Shown in pieces: positions 45,528 through 56,732 of a stretch of DNA of 60,000 nt. The stretch's first letter is position 1; each line of letters opens with the position of its first letter. A program made the position numbers and the translations under genes. The stretch comes from Cryptomeria japonica (taxonomy: Eukaryota > Streptophyta > Pinopsida > Cupressales > Cupressaceae). The notes under the pieces are model-generated. The model searched no databases. It was not told where the DNA came from and was given only the letters and a program-made list of their open reading frames with translations. Location of the stretch: the NCBI RefSeq assembly GCF_030272615.1, contig NC_081406.1, positions 183,957,770 through 184,017,769 on the forward strand, in the 5' to 3' direction.

Positions 45528-46800
45528 TTCAAGGATGGAAAATGCAAAATCATTAATAGATCTGGTTTGGAGATTGCAACCGGTACACAATAAAAAGGTA
45601 ATATATTTAATTTGAATTCTGGTGAGAAGACATGTTTGATTGCATAAATTGATGAGAGTTGGCTATGGCATAAAAGGCTATGTCATGTGAATTTTGATTG
45701 CATTGTAAAGATCAGTTCAACTAAGGCACTTAGAGATATACCTAAAATTGTGAAACCTTATAATCTGGTATGTAAAGAATGTCAAGTGGGAAAATAGGTC
45801 AGAACCTCTTTTAGGAGTATACAAGATAAATCTAATGATGTTCTTGATCTTATTCATACTAATTTGTGTGGCCCTGCTAGAATTAAAAGTTTTCAAGGTG
45901 ATAGATATTTTATGTTAATCATTGATGATTATTCTAGAATGATATGGGTTACTTTTTTATGGGAGAAATCTTAAGCTTTTGAATAGTTTAAAATCTTTAA
46001 GGCTAAAGTGGAAATTGAGACAGGATTGAAGATTAAATGTTTAAGGTCAGATCATGGTGGAGAATTCACATCCGGTGAGTTTAATAAGTTTTGTGAGAAG
46101 CATGGTATAAGGAGACAATTTTCTGCTCCCCAGACACCTCAGCAGAATGGAGTTGTGCAAAGGAAGAACAAAACTATCTTGGATGTTGCTAGAACAATGA
46201 TGATGGAAGCTAGTCTACCTCATATCTACTGGAGAGAAGCAGTGAGCGCAATGGTTTATACATTCAACATAGTACATATCACAGGAGAAACCGATAAGAC
46301 ACCTTATGAATTATGGTTTCACAATACACCTACAATTAAGTATTTTAGAATCTTTGGTAGTAAATGTTATATCAGGAGGGATAATATCATTGTCAAATTT
46401 GATCCTAGATGTGATGAAGACATATTTCTTGGTTATTCTAATGAAAGAAAGGCATATAGATGTTATAACAAGAGATTGTAGATAATTGTGGAGAGTGCTA
46501 ATTATGTCAAGGTGGATGAGTTGAATAGAAGTCAAATCAGAGTTTATGAGCAAGAATCGGCGGTAGAAATTATTATATCTAAACCGGTAGCACCTTTACC
46601 AGAATAGAATGTTGAACCAGTTACTCTGGTAGTATCAAAAAATTCAACAATAACTAAAGAAATGGGAACAAGAACAGAGAGTCAGAAGACTCCTAGGTAT
46701 GTGAGATTGAATCATTCGAGAGATCAGATCATTGGGGATAAGAACAATGGAGTGATGACAAGAAGAAGACCGTCAACTAATGAGGTATGTTTAATTTCTT
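45528..46800 (+). pseudogene. Copia integrase with two altered catalytic residues
   Basis: HKRLCHVNFD and CKECQVGK (zinc region, 45670-45795), stop TAG at 45795. Core: LIHTNLCGPAR, where the first catalytic Asp is Asn; LRSDHGGEF, second Asp present; NGVVQRKNKT, where the Glu is Gln. Frame 46008-46481 is open, ending at TAG 46479 (position of Gln in the element at 13428). The C-terminal linker runs on to 46800 with TAG at 46605 and 46800. Confidence 0.85.
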
Positions 46801-47720
46801 AGGTTGAACCGGTATTAGTAATTGAAGCATTTAAAGATGAATGTTGGTTGAACGCTATGGAAGAAGAATTAGATCAAATTGAGAAGAATAACACATGGAC
46901 TTTAGTTCCTTGGCCTAAAAATAAGAATGTTATTGGAACTAAATGGATTTTTAGGAATAAATTGAATGAGGATGGTCAATTTGTAAGGAATAAGGCTAGA
47001 TTGGTTTGTAAAGGATATTCTCAGAAGGAAGGAATTGATTATGGTGAAACTTTTGCACCTGTAGCTATGATTGAAGCTGTAAGATTATTTATTGCCTATG
47101 TTGCCCATAAAAACTACAAGGTATATCAGATGGATGTTAAGTGTGCATTTTTGAATGGAGATCTTGATGAGGAAGTTTATATTGAGCAACCTGATGGTTT
47201 TTCACTTTCAGATAATACAAACATGGTTTGCAGGTTAAGGAAAGCTTTATATGGATTCAAACAGGCACCCAAAGCTTGGTATGCAAGGTTGGATATATAT
47301 CTTTTGAAGCTTGGTTTTACTAAGGGTAATGCTGACAATAATTTATATTATAAGGTTACTGATGATGATATTCTGATTATTGAAGTATTTGTTGATGACA
47401 TCATTTTTGGAGGTGAAGATAAGTTATGCATAGAATTTTCTAAGAATATGGAGAAAGAATTTGAAATGTCTATGATTGGGGAAATGAAATTTTTCTTAGG
47501 ATTGTAGATTACTCAGACTGACAAAGGTATTTTCATAAGTTAAACTAAGCATGCTAGGGAATTGTTGAATAAATTTGGTATGGGTGATTCTAAACCGGTA
47601 AGTACTCCTATGTTTACAAGTGAGAAATTGACAAGGAAAGATGTATCTGCACCGGTAAATCCTACAAAATACAAATCTATGATTGGAGGTCTGCTCTAGT
47701 TGACTTAGACTAGACCTAAC
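46801..47720 (+). pseudogene. Copia reverse transcriptase
   Basis: Frame 46848-47507: [88 protein letters not shown]-type block and [14 protein letters not shown] (F-V-D-D motif). It is the best-preserved RT in the window. Stops at 47505, 47541, 47697 and 47706. Confidence 0.88.
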
Positions 47721-48338
47721 ATAATGAATGTTGTTTGTAATGCATCTAGATTTCAGAGTGATCCTAGAGAAAATCATGAGAGTGAGGTGAAGAGGATTTT
47801 TAGATACTTGCAAGGTAAATCTGAATATGGTTTGTGGTACCCTAAGGATGATGACTTTACTTTATGTGCATATACAGATGCTGATTGGGCTGGAGATATT
47901 GATGACCAAAAAATTACTTCTGATAGATCTTTCTATCTTGGAAAGAAGTTGGCTTCATGGATCAGCAAGAAATAATCATGTACTTCTTTATCTACTGTTG
48001 AAGCTGAGTATGTTGTTGCTGCTACTAACTGTACACAAGTTCTATGGATTAAGGAAATGTTGAAGGATATCAAAGTGCATTGCACTAGACCGGTAGTTAT
48101 TTACTGTGATAACTCTACTTCTATTGACATATCAAAGAATCTGATATTTCACTCTAAGACAAAGCATATATCTATCAAGTATAAATTTTTGAAGGAGGTG
48201 GAAGAAAATGAAGTTAGATTGGTTTATCTGAACACTAAAGAATATATTGGAGATATTTTCACTAAACCTTTTCCTAAAGAATTGTTTGAGTACGTGAGAG
48301 ACAGATTAGGGGTTTCTGCCCCTCCGATAGAGAACTGA
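47721..48338 (+). pseudogene. Copia RNase H
   Basis: AYTDADWAGDIDD (first Asp), SLSTVEAEYV, VIYCDNSTSIDISKN, HSKTKHISIKYK and DIFTKPFPKELFEYV. One stop, TAA at 47973, at a position that is CAA (Gln) in the 52787 element. The C-terminal frame 48057-48338 ends naturally at TGA. Confidence 0.85.
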
Positions 48339-48747
48339 TTGATGCTTTTTGGCATTAGTTTGGTATGTATTATCAGAGATATTATTCATTCTAGCACTGA
48401 TGTGGGGATGCTACTGCTTAGGGGGAGTAGTTAGCTTTGTAATTCAGTGGTTTATGTTTTTGTTTTGATATTTATGTCATATTTTTGGCATTGATGTCAA
48501 AGGGGGAGAGATATTGATGTAAAAAACTTAAGGAGTTGTATACATAAGGGGGAGAGATATATGTAATTCAGAGCTTTACAGAGATATTATTCATAGGGGG
48601 AGTTTGGTTTTTGTTTAAGTACTTCATTGCTATATCTTTGAGCGAGAGATTGTTGGTTGTCTTCCATAGGGGGAGACTTGTTTGACATTTCTTGGTAATT
48701 TGATGTTTTTCACATATAGTATTTCCATCAATGCCAAAGGGGGACAT
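48339..48747 (+). other. 3' untranslated region with about six GGGGGA purine tracts
   Basis: GGGGGAG/GGGGGAC words at about 48421, 48503, 48550, 48596, 48669 and 48739. Only the last abuts the LTR and would be the primer. Several sit in a repeated context 'ggggga-gaga-tat' or 'catcaatgccaaaggggga'. Confidence 0.8.
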
Positions 48748-49961
48748 TGTTGGCCATTTGGAGGAATTGATTATGTGTTGCATTGATGTCAACACTTGCT
48801 ATTTTGGATGCTTTACCGACACCCTTCTCGTCCCGATAGGTTGTGTGGTTTCTAGTTGGATTGGATCCGGCATGATCTAGTATACTTTGGTATGATTTGG
48901 TTATGGAATTGGCTTATTCATGCTAATCATGTTCATGTTTAGTTAGTTGGTTTTGATCTGGTGATCGGATGCTATCCTGTTTGCTTGGAAGCTTGGTTTT
49001 TGGTTTCGATGAGGGTTTCACTGGCAGAGATTTTGATGAAGATCTTTGATGATATGCATAAGTGGTGTTGGTGCAGCTTCTAGTATGGATTCAGGATGTT
49101 GATGGTGATTATGTGCGAGACTTAGCGGATTGGGATCATTGCTTTAGCGTGTGGACCTATATTGGGTCCCGGTTGATCTAGGTTATGGATCGACTTAATG
49201 TAACATGTGGATTGGACCTCTCAATGTGTTTTCGAGATGTCTTATGGCTTGGATATTATTTATTTGGTCTAAGGCCGACATTTTTTGTAATTATGTAATT
49301 GTTTTATTGTCTAGTGGCCAACTTGATTGTTTATGATTGAGGGTTTGTATATATATGATGTAAGATCTCATTGTAGATTATAATGGTATGGGATATAGAT
49401 ATGTAATGTGGGAGTAATGTAATATCATTCAGGTAGAGGATTTGGTCTATCATTGGAGTTCGAGTTGGGTTTATGTAAGAGGATATATTCCTCTAGTATT
49501 GAGCTTAACCGGAACTATACTCAGGCATAGGAGATGTTATCTTTGTAGTTCATTCATTCTTTTGGATTGTAGTTTATATTTCTATGTAGTCAGTAAGACT
49601 CCTTTTGTGATGAGTAGTGCGCTCTAGGCTATTGGCCTTCCTACAAGTGCAGGCCCCTCAATTGTAATTCACATACTTACTATAGAAGTATTATCTGAAT
49701 GTGGGTAGGCTTCCCACCATGTTTTTTCCCTTTACCGAGTTTTCCACGTATAAATCTTGGTGTCATGTGGATGGTATTTATTCTCTGATTATTTTTTATG
49801 CTTAATTGGTTTATCTGTTATTCTAGTATTTGGTTAAAGAATTCTAGTATTAATAATTTGGGTTCTGGTATTAAAGTTTTAATTGATAATGGTTCTAGTA
49901 AGATGTGACAATTGATTCACCCCCCCCTCAGTTGTCTTCCGTTTATTTGAACTATCTAACA
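48748..49961 (+). repeat. 3' LTR of the 42880 element
   Basis: 1,214 bp; longer than the 5' LTR mainly because a segment near 49840-49880 ('ggttctggtattaaagtt' and preceding) is duplicated. Ends CTATCTAACA before attta. Confidence 0.92.
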
Positions 49962-49966
49962 ATTTA

Positions 49967-50330
49967 CTAAACAGAACCTCTTGCATTTTAGAATATGTAA
50001 AAAAATACAATAAACAAACCCTTTTGGATGATTCTATAGAAAGAAATATGAATGCCTAATTTATTGGCCTGAACATTTCTAATCCATTTGTCCAAAAAAA
50101 TTCTAGTAGGTGTTTTATTGTATAAACTGCTATAAGAAAGATTGTAATGTTTTCAAGTTTTCTTTTTTTTCATAATTTGATACTTTAACCATATCTAGAT
50201 TTTGAGAAATGGTATGTTTTATAGGTTTACATGGAGGGGGTTTACCTTGTCTTTATCCTTCTTTTCCATTGTTGCTATTTTCCCTATGACAATTCACCAC
50301 AAAAAAAAACATAATCAGGGATTGAAACTG
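49967..50330 (-). pseudogene. L1 ORF1 N-terminal part
   Basis: Minus strand from about ATG 50270 (MEKKDKDKVNP). YNKTPTRIFLDKWIRN and QKGLFIVFFYIF match the first part of plant L1 ORF1 (the 'GFF-V-F' strand of the RNA-binding-like domain). Several stops. It joins 42874 once the copia element and its attta duplication are removed. Confidence 0.6.
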
Positions 50331-51297
50331 ATTTCTTAGTGACTACATCCCTAAACAACTTAACTCCTTCATTTATGTTTAATTCCCTTCTAGGGACAAT
50401 TTATGGGTTTCCATCCATTAAATACAACGTACACCACTTAATGCAAAAATATTAATGAAATATCCTTTCATAGTAATGCAAAAAAAGAAATAATGAAACA
50501 TATATTTGCCAACCACCAAAAAAAAGATTACATGACAAAAAAAGGAGAAATGACAAGAAACAAAAAAAGTACTAGAGTTAGCGATGCATTTTACTTTGGT
50601 GGTCACCAAAGTTTGGTGGATAAGGCTTGGGACCCCTCCACAATCATTGTTAATACACTCTCACATGCTCAACCCTCAAACTCTCATCTTCATAGTCCTC
50701 CTTTCTTAGGTAAGTAGTTAATAATTGTAATTGTGCAACATTAGAAAATATGACATCACTACTTTTATTCTAACTATGAAATTAAAATTCCAAATTTAGA
50801 AAAGATGAAAAATGAGAAGACAAAAAAGGAAGAAGACAAACCCAAAGGTGTGTGTTGATGTAGTTGTTAAGCACACACAAACACAAATAGATTTCTATAA
50901 TAGAGTATTATCTCTCTTGAAAGATATGGTAAATTTGAATGAATCTACAATACCAAGAAATAAATCCTTGGGTCTTGACATACTAAATTCACTTAAGGTT
51001 CGTTGTAGTTTACTATTTTTAGACAAAGGATCCTCCTACCTTGGGCTTATAAATTTTGTCAAGAAAATATAATGTGAACTTCCAACACTTTTCAAATTTA
51101 AAGATAAATTTTTAAAAATAATAATTTATAAATTTAATTTACTCTTTATATAATCTCATTCACATCAAGTCATTAAAAAAATATATAACTATTTGGTGGT
51201 GAAATAGGGATCCTTTAATAGGAATCCACTTATTTCCACTAAACATGAAAGAGAGAAGTAAAATTAATAGATTCAATTCTAAATAGAATGGAATGCT
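50331..51297. other. AT-rich, nothing firmly recognised
   Basis: Two plus-strand open frames (50493-50717 and 50812-51072, the latter Lys-rich with ESTIPRNKSLGLDILNSLKV) have no match I know and low-complexity neighbours. Probably the DNA upstream of the L1. Confidence 0.4.
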
Positions 51298-52530
51298 TGT
51301 TGGAAGCAACAAAGAAGGAAGACTGAGGGGGGGAGGGGGTGAATCAATCTTCACCAGATCTACCAACTTATTCACAAAATAGATATGATAGAGTAGAGCA
51401 ATGGTAAAGATATGCAATTTGAAAGAACAACACCAAGATTTTTGATGTGGAAAACCCAGTTAAGGGAAAAAACAGAATGAGAACCTACCCATAGTAAGAT
51501 GATACTCTGCAGTAGTATGTGAAAATATTACAACAGGGAATGCACACACATTCAGACACACTTCCTAGAGATCACTACTCAAAAGATAATGAACCAGAAG
51601 GCTACAACTCTCAGGGAAGTCTCACTAACTTACAACAAGATTTGTACTACAATCCAGAAGAAATGAATTGAAATAATAGCATCTCTAAATGCCTGAGTAC
51701 AGTTCCAGTTAAGCAAAAATGTCTGCCCTGCAACACCAATCTCTGCTCAATCACAATACCAAAGGATGAATCACTTGATCACACATACACCACTGTCTAA
51801 TAATGTAGACACAACCTCAACACCTAAATTACATGACAATATCACTTATATATACAAATCATCAACCTTGACAACAAGGTCGGCTAAACCCTCAACTCAG
51901 AATTATAAAATTACATCACACGATACAAAGATCGAGCACCAGACCAATATTATGATTTATATGACATAACATGGACCTAATTCAAATTCCCAAATTCTCA
52001 ACTCCACCGAAAATTATGCCAAGATAAACCACAACACACTACACCACCAGAAATATCGCATTACACGAAGAACATCATCGGTTCATGAAAACCACCAATA
52101 ACTCACACAATGATTAATGTAGATCATCAAAACAAATACGACACAATTAGGAAACACTAGCAAGCACATTAGAATCCTCAAAAATAGCTACACCAACACC
52201 ACTTATCAAATTTTCATATTTCAACGTCTGAAACTCAAGAACATAACCAATCAACAATAGTTACAAAGAAAGATAACTTGTAGAATACCAAATCATGATC
52301 CATCTGAACTGAAGATAGACAAGACCATCCCAAACAATATCCCAAAATCTTAGCACTAGATCTGATCGCACTGGAATATATCAGAGAACATATTGAACTC
52401 TGCAAAGAACTAATACAACAAAAATGAAACTGCAAACAAAATCATAAGATCTTCTCAATCACCAATCACTAGAGCAACATCAATGACAACAACATATCCT
52501 AGTAGTAGAAATGTACAACGATTTCCAACA
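51298..52530 (-). repeat. 3' LTR of the split minus-strand copia element
   Basis: Minus strand TGTTGGAAATCGTTG (52530) to ...TTGCTTCCAACA (51298), 1,233 bp. The minus-strand polypurine tract AAAGGGGGAGAT (52542-52531) abuts its start. Near its 3' end are a C-run and CTCAGTCTTCC. Confidence 0.85.
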
Positions 52531-52786
52531 ATCTCCCCCTTTGGCATTGATGGCAACATATGAATGTGAAAAATAATCAATGCAAAGAAATAAGATATCT
52601 CCAACAAAATCCCCCTAAGATCAAGACAAAAAAATAAGTTTTTCACATGATCTCTCTCCCCCTTTGACAAGAATGCCAAAGATATCAAAATAGAAAGCCA
52701 AACTCTCCCTAAAAACATAAACATGAATTTCAGGAATCTCTCCTCCTTAAACACATACTACTCCACTAGAGGAGCAACACAAACCC
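52531..52786 (-). other. Polypurine tract and 3' untranslated region
   Basis: Minus strand: CAAAGGGGGAGAT next to the LTR, plus further tracts at about 52609-52616 (tagggggat) and 52646-52660 (aaagggggagagaga). Confidence 0.75.
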
Positions 52787-54350
52787 TGTTGGTATTTTGG
52801 TATGGTTTTGTCATTGATGTCAACACCTACTAAACACTTATCAACTCTGTCACTTTGGAGAATTAGCAACATTCACCGGCAAGCAAGTGACTCATGCACA
52901 GTCACCAGTATCTAGTACACTGGCAAGATATAATGATCACCGACACTTGGAATGATATGGAAAACACATGGTTATGTCAAAGACATCGTTTGGACATCTT
53001 GTCCTGGAGTTTTGTTCATTGGTATATTCATATTTGCATATTTGTTGTTACCGACAAATAAGTCCAGGGTTACACCGGCAGGTTTATCTTTTCTAGATCA
53101 GCGTGGCACGCTATGGAGATGATTAATTATTGTTGTAAATGCATTAAGACAACATGTTCAATCGGTTATTGCATCAGATATTGTATTGTTTGTAAAATGT
53201 TTTTATTGTAATATCTTGTAGAGCCGACCTACTAAAATTGGTCGTAGGTTATGATATAAATGTAAGATCTTATTTGTAAGATCAGATGTGGAATGTGAAA
53301 AAGGATTGTGTGAAGGTATACGCAAGAATAAGCAGAGCTATACACACAGACATCATTTGAAGATTGAAGGAAGGGTTTTTGTGAAGACAATCAAAACTAC
53401 ACTGGTACTGAATCTAGCATATGAAGATGCTATTTTGTGCAGTACATATAATGATCACCGACACTTGGAATGATATGGAAAACACTTGGTTATGTCAAAG
53501 ACATTGTGTGGACACTTTGTCTTGGAGTTTTGTTTATTGGTACATTAGCATTTGCATATTTGCTGTTACCAGCGTCCAGGTTACACCAGCAGGTTTATCT
53601 TTTCCAGATCAACATGGCACGCTATGGAGATAACTTATTATTGTTGTAAATGCATTAAGCCAACATATTGAATCGCTTATTGCATTAGGTATTAATTGAT
53701 ATGTAAATTAATTTTATTGTAATATCTTGTAGAGCCGACCTACTAAAATTGGTCTTAGGTTATGGTATAAATATAAGATCTTATTTGTAAGATCAAGTGT
53801 GGAATGCGAAAAAGGATTGTGTGAAGGTATATGCGAGAATAAGAAGAGCTATACACATAGACATCATTTGAAGGAGGGTTTTTGTGAAGACAATCAGAAC
53901 TACACCGGTACTGAATCTAGCATATGAAGATGCTAATTTTAGCAATACATTCTTATTGGATTTAACCATCCAATTGTAGTCAGTGTGACTCCCATTTTGT
54001 GATTGAGCAGTGAGCTCTAGGCGCTTGGCCTTTCTGCATGTGCAGACCCCATTTATGTACACTTACTATCTGTAGTAGTATCATCTGATTGTGGGTAAGG
54101 TTTCCCACCATGGTTTTTCCCCTTACAGGATTTCCACATACAAATATTGGTGTTATGTGTTGTGCATGACTTTGTCTTTATGTTTCATGCACTAATCCTT
54201 ACTGGTATAGTAATTAGTTGTTAAAATTGTCTACCAGTATATTGAACTAGTTTACCGGTATTAAGCATTAAGTTGGTTAAGTTGTTTTTGGTTTGAACTT
54301 ATTTGACAACTGATTCACCCCCCCCTCTCCATTGTCTTCGGGACCTAACA
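52787..54350 (+). repeat. 5' LTR with a 518-bp internal tandem duplication
   Basis: 1,564 bp against 1,059 bp for the 3' LTR. The segment starting 'taatgatcaccgacacttgg' occurs at 52931 and again at 53449, and its end 'gaatctagcatatgaagatgc' near 53410 and 53917. The 3' LTR has one copy (from about 56877). Confidence 0.9.
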
Positions 54351-54352
54351 AT

Positions 54353-54364
54353 TGGTATCAGAGC
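54353..54364 (+). other. Primer-binding site
   Basis: TGGTATCAGAGC, a perfect match to the initiator-Met tRNA-complementary site used by copia elements, 2 bases after the LTR. Confidence 0.9.
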
Positions 54365-54406
54365 ATAGTCCTCTTTTGCTGAAGTTTAACAGCTTGAGGA
54401 GATCCA

Positions 54407-55380
54407 ATGTCTACTAACTATTTCAGGAAGGACAGTCCTAAACTTGATGGAACCAACTATGACATATGGAAGATCAGAATGCAGAAACATCTAAATTGCA
54501 TTGGAAAGGACATCTGGGATGTTACAAAGAATGGTTATACTGCTCCTACTCAGAGTCAGCCCAATCTAGCCAACTTGACTAAAGATGAGGAAAATGATTG
54601 CAAAGCAAGAGAAGCACTTTTGAGCACATTATCTGATCAACAAATCATGAGACTATCAGATAGGTCTACTGCTAAAGCTATTTGGGATCATTTGGAAACA
54701 TTGAATGAAGGATATTCCATAGTCAAAATTGCAAAACTTGAAAGCTTCCAAGTCAGGTATGAACATCTGAAAATGGAAGAAGATGAAAGGAATTATGCTT
54801 TTATGGAAAGAGTAAATGAGATTGTTTTGGGTATTAAATTTTGTAGAGGAACCTTAAGTGAGGATGAAATTGTTTCAAAAGTTTTAAGAGGATTTCCACC
54901 GGCATATAAAATAAAATTCACTGCTATAAATGAGTTAAGAACAATGCTTAATACATCAGTAACTAGGGATACATTGATTAGGAAACTTTCAGCTTTTGAA
55001 ATTGAAGAATTTGGTCCTATTGCTACTATAAAGATAGATTTGGCCTTTAAATAATCAACATCATCTACTCCATCATTTGACAAATCTGATTGGAAAGCTT
55101 TTTATGCAAGAGAACTTGAAGAAAGTAGGAAAGAAAATGAAGAACTTGAAGAACTTGAAGCACTATTTGCAAGGAAAATGCCTAAAGGTCTAGTTGGAAG
55201 TAAGTATGAAGGTAAAGCACCCTTTAAATGTTTCAACTACAATAAGATTGGTCATATGGCTTCAAGATGCCCTGATAGACATGATAGACTAAGAGAAGAA
55301 GCTAGAAGAACATACAAGCCTAACCCTGAATATCAGAGATACAGATTTAAGAAGAATAAAGACAAATCTTGTTACATTGT
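54407..55380 (+). pseudogene. Copia gag, nearly complete
   Basis: ATG 54407, open for 215 codons: KLDGTNYDIWKIRMQKHL, AREALLSTLSDQQIM, AIWDHLETLNEG, EIVSKVLRGFPPAYK. A single TAA at 55052 breaks it, then the same frame continues (FYARELEESRKENEEL, KYEGKAPFKCFNYNKIGHMASRC). The zinc knuckle has Tyr for the second Cys. A one-base shift at about 55380 separates it from the protease. It is the most complete gag here. Confidence 0.88.
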
Positions 55381-55860
55381 GATGAAGGTGTGACTGATGA
55401 TTCTGATGAGGATTCAACAGAAAATGGATGGGTTTTTGTTGCTATAACAGAAGATCAACTGGCACCTACTACTCAACCAGTAGAACAGGCCTTGGCAGCT
55501 AAAGTTGAAGTAAAGGATGAATGGATCATTGATTCAGGATGCTCACATCATATGACAGGAGACAAAAGTAAATTATTGAACTTTCAAGAATGCAATGGAG
55601 GCTTAGTGAAATTTGGGATGGAGAACTCTAAACTGGTAAGCACACTTATGACCACAAATGACAAATTATCACTAAGGGATGAATCTACACCTATTAATCC
55701 AACTAGATACAAATCTATGATAGGAGGTTTACTGTATTTGACACAAACTAGACCTGATATTATGAATGCAGTATGTATTATTTCAAGATTTCAAAGTAAT
55801 CCTAGAGAAAATCATGAATCAACAGTAAAAGAATTTTTTGGTACTTACAAGGTACTATAA
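55369..55860 (+). CDS. Fusion frame: protease joined to late reverse transcriptase
   Basis: 163 codons. The N-terminal part carries the protease site DEWIIDSGCSHHMTGDK (about 55516-55566) and ECNGGLVKFG. At 55609-55617 it passes in frame into SKLVSTLMTTNDKL and GGLLYLTQTRPDIMNAV, sequence that in full elements lies after the YVDD motif. About 2.2 kb of coding sequence (rest of protease, all integrase, RT fingers and palm) is absent. A shift at about 55840 (KRIF-type region) ends the frame before RNase H. Unlikely to have enzymatic function. Confidence 0.8.
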   Translation: MLHCDEGVTDDSDEDSTENGWVFVAITEDQLAPTTQPVEQALAAKVEVKDEWIIDSGCSHHMTGDKSKLLNFQECNGGLVKFGMENSKLVSTLMTTNDKLSLRDESTPINPTRYKSMIGGLLYLTQTRPDIMNAVCIISRFQSNPRENHESTVKEFFGTYKVL

Positions 55861-56378
55861 ATCTTGGATTATGGTATCCTAGAGATGAAAACTTTGAATT
55901 ATGTGCATACACAGATGCAAATTGGGTAGGAGATGTGGATGATAGAAAAAGAACCACCGATGGAGCATTCTTTGTTGGAAATAGACTAGTTTCTTGGTTG
56001 AGTAAGAAACAAAGTTGTACATCTTTATCAACAGCTGAATCAAAATATGTTGCAGCAACAACTAACTGTACACAGGTACTATGGCTCAAGCAAATGCTGA
56101 AAGACATAAAGGTAAAATGCAAGGAACCTATTACTATCTATTGTGATAACACTTCAACAATTGATATATCTAAGAATCCGGTATTACATTCCAAAACCAA
56201 ACATGTTTCTATCAAACTGAATTTTCTAAGGGAAAATGTTGAAGCAAAGGAAATAAAACTGGGTTATGTGAATACTAAAGAGCAGATTGCAGATATCTTT
56301 AGTAAACCTCTGCCTAAGGAGACTTTTGAATATCTCAGAGATCATCTTGGGGTCATACCCCCACCGGTAGAGACTTAG
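55861..56378 (+). CDS. Copia RNase H, intact-looking domain
   Basis: Frame 55935-56378 preceded by YGI/LWYPRDENFELCAYTDANW in a shifted frame. RTTDGAFFVGNRLVSW, KQSCTSLSTAESKYVAATTNCTQVLWLKQML is split over YCDNTSTIDISKN, HSKTKHVSIKLN and EQIADIFSKPLPKETFEYL. It removes RNA from the RNA/DNA hybrid in an active element. No stop inside; ends at TAG 56376. Confidence 0.85.
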
Positions 56379-56732
56379 GAAGTTGATGGTTGTCATCAAC
56401 CGATAGAATTAACAAAGAAATCTTTTTTCCGGCTTTGATGGGAAGCTACTTCTCAGGGGGAGCTATTGGTATACTAAATTGATTGGTATTTTGTATATGA
56501 ACTTGGCTTGGTAAGAACTTTGGCATTTGATGTCAAAGGGGGAGAGATTGGTATGGAAAAACACAAGGAAAACACATGTTGCTCCCAGGGGGAGAGATTG
56601 TTGTTTGGGAGAGATTATTACTCTCTGTATCTTTATTTCAGAGATTGTTGGTTTTTGGGTATTTGGCATTTTTGTTATGGCACTTTGATGGTTTTTCCAT
56701 CTTGTGTTTCCATCAATGCCAAAGGGGGAGAT
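56379..56732 (+). other. 3' untranslated region with four GGGGGAG tracts
   Basis: GGGGGAG at about 56456, 56538, 56589 and 56724; the last (caaagggggagat) abuts the LTR. Confidence 0.8.

Larger units (their letters stand above)
42880..49961 (+). mobile_element. Full-length Ty1/copia element inserted in L1 ORF1
   Basis: 7,082 bp with 5' LTR 42880-44060, primer-binding site at 44062, gag, protease, integrase, RT, RNase H, polypurine tract, 3' LTR 48748-49961. Target duplication attta on both sides (42875-42879, 49962-49966). The L1 ORF1 reading resumes after it. All domains are present, but around a dozen in-frame stops and two changed integrase residues make it defective. Confidence 0.93.
26870..50330 (-). 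mobile_element. L1-type LINE, split into at least six pieces by later insertions
   Basis: Read from right to left the pieces give the normal order of a plant L1: ORF1 start (49967-50270), rest of ORF1 and endonuclease start (40962-42874), endonuclease (39184-39746), a 30-bp sliver (37681-37710), RT (about 28330-30969) and the zinc-finger RVT region (about 26880-27240). Their lengths add to about 5.9 kb, as expected for one element. Each gap is filled by a separate LTR element or LTR, two of them with perfect 5-bp target duplications. All pieces contain stops. Confidence 0.8.

Noticed and set aside
50493-51072. Two adjacent open frames, one followed by GGTAAGTAG resembling a splice donor
   Set aside because: Lys-rich, A-rich sequence with no domain character; the donor-like string alone is weak evidence.
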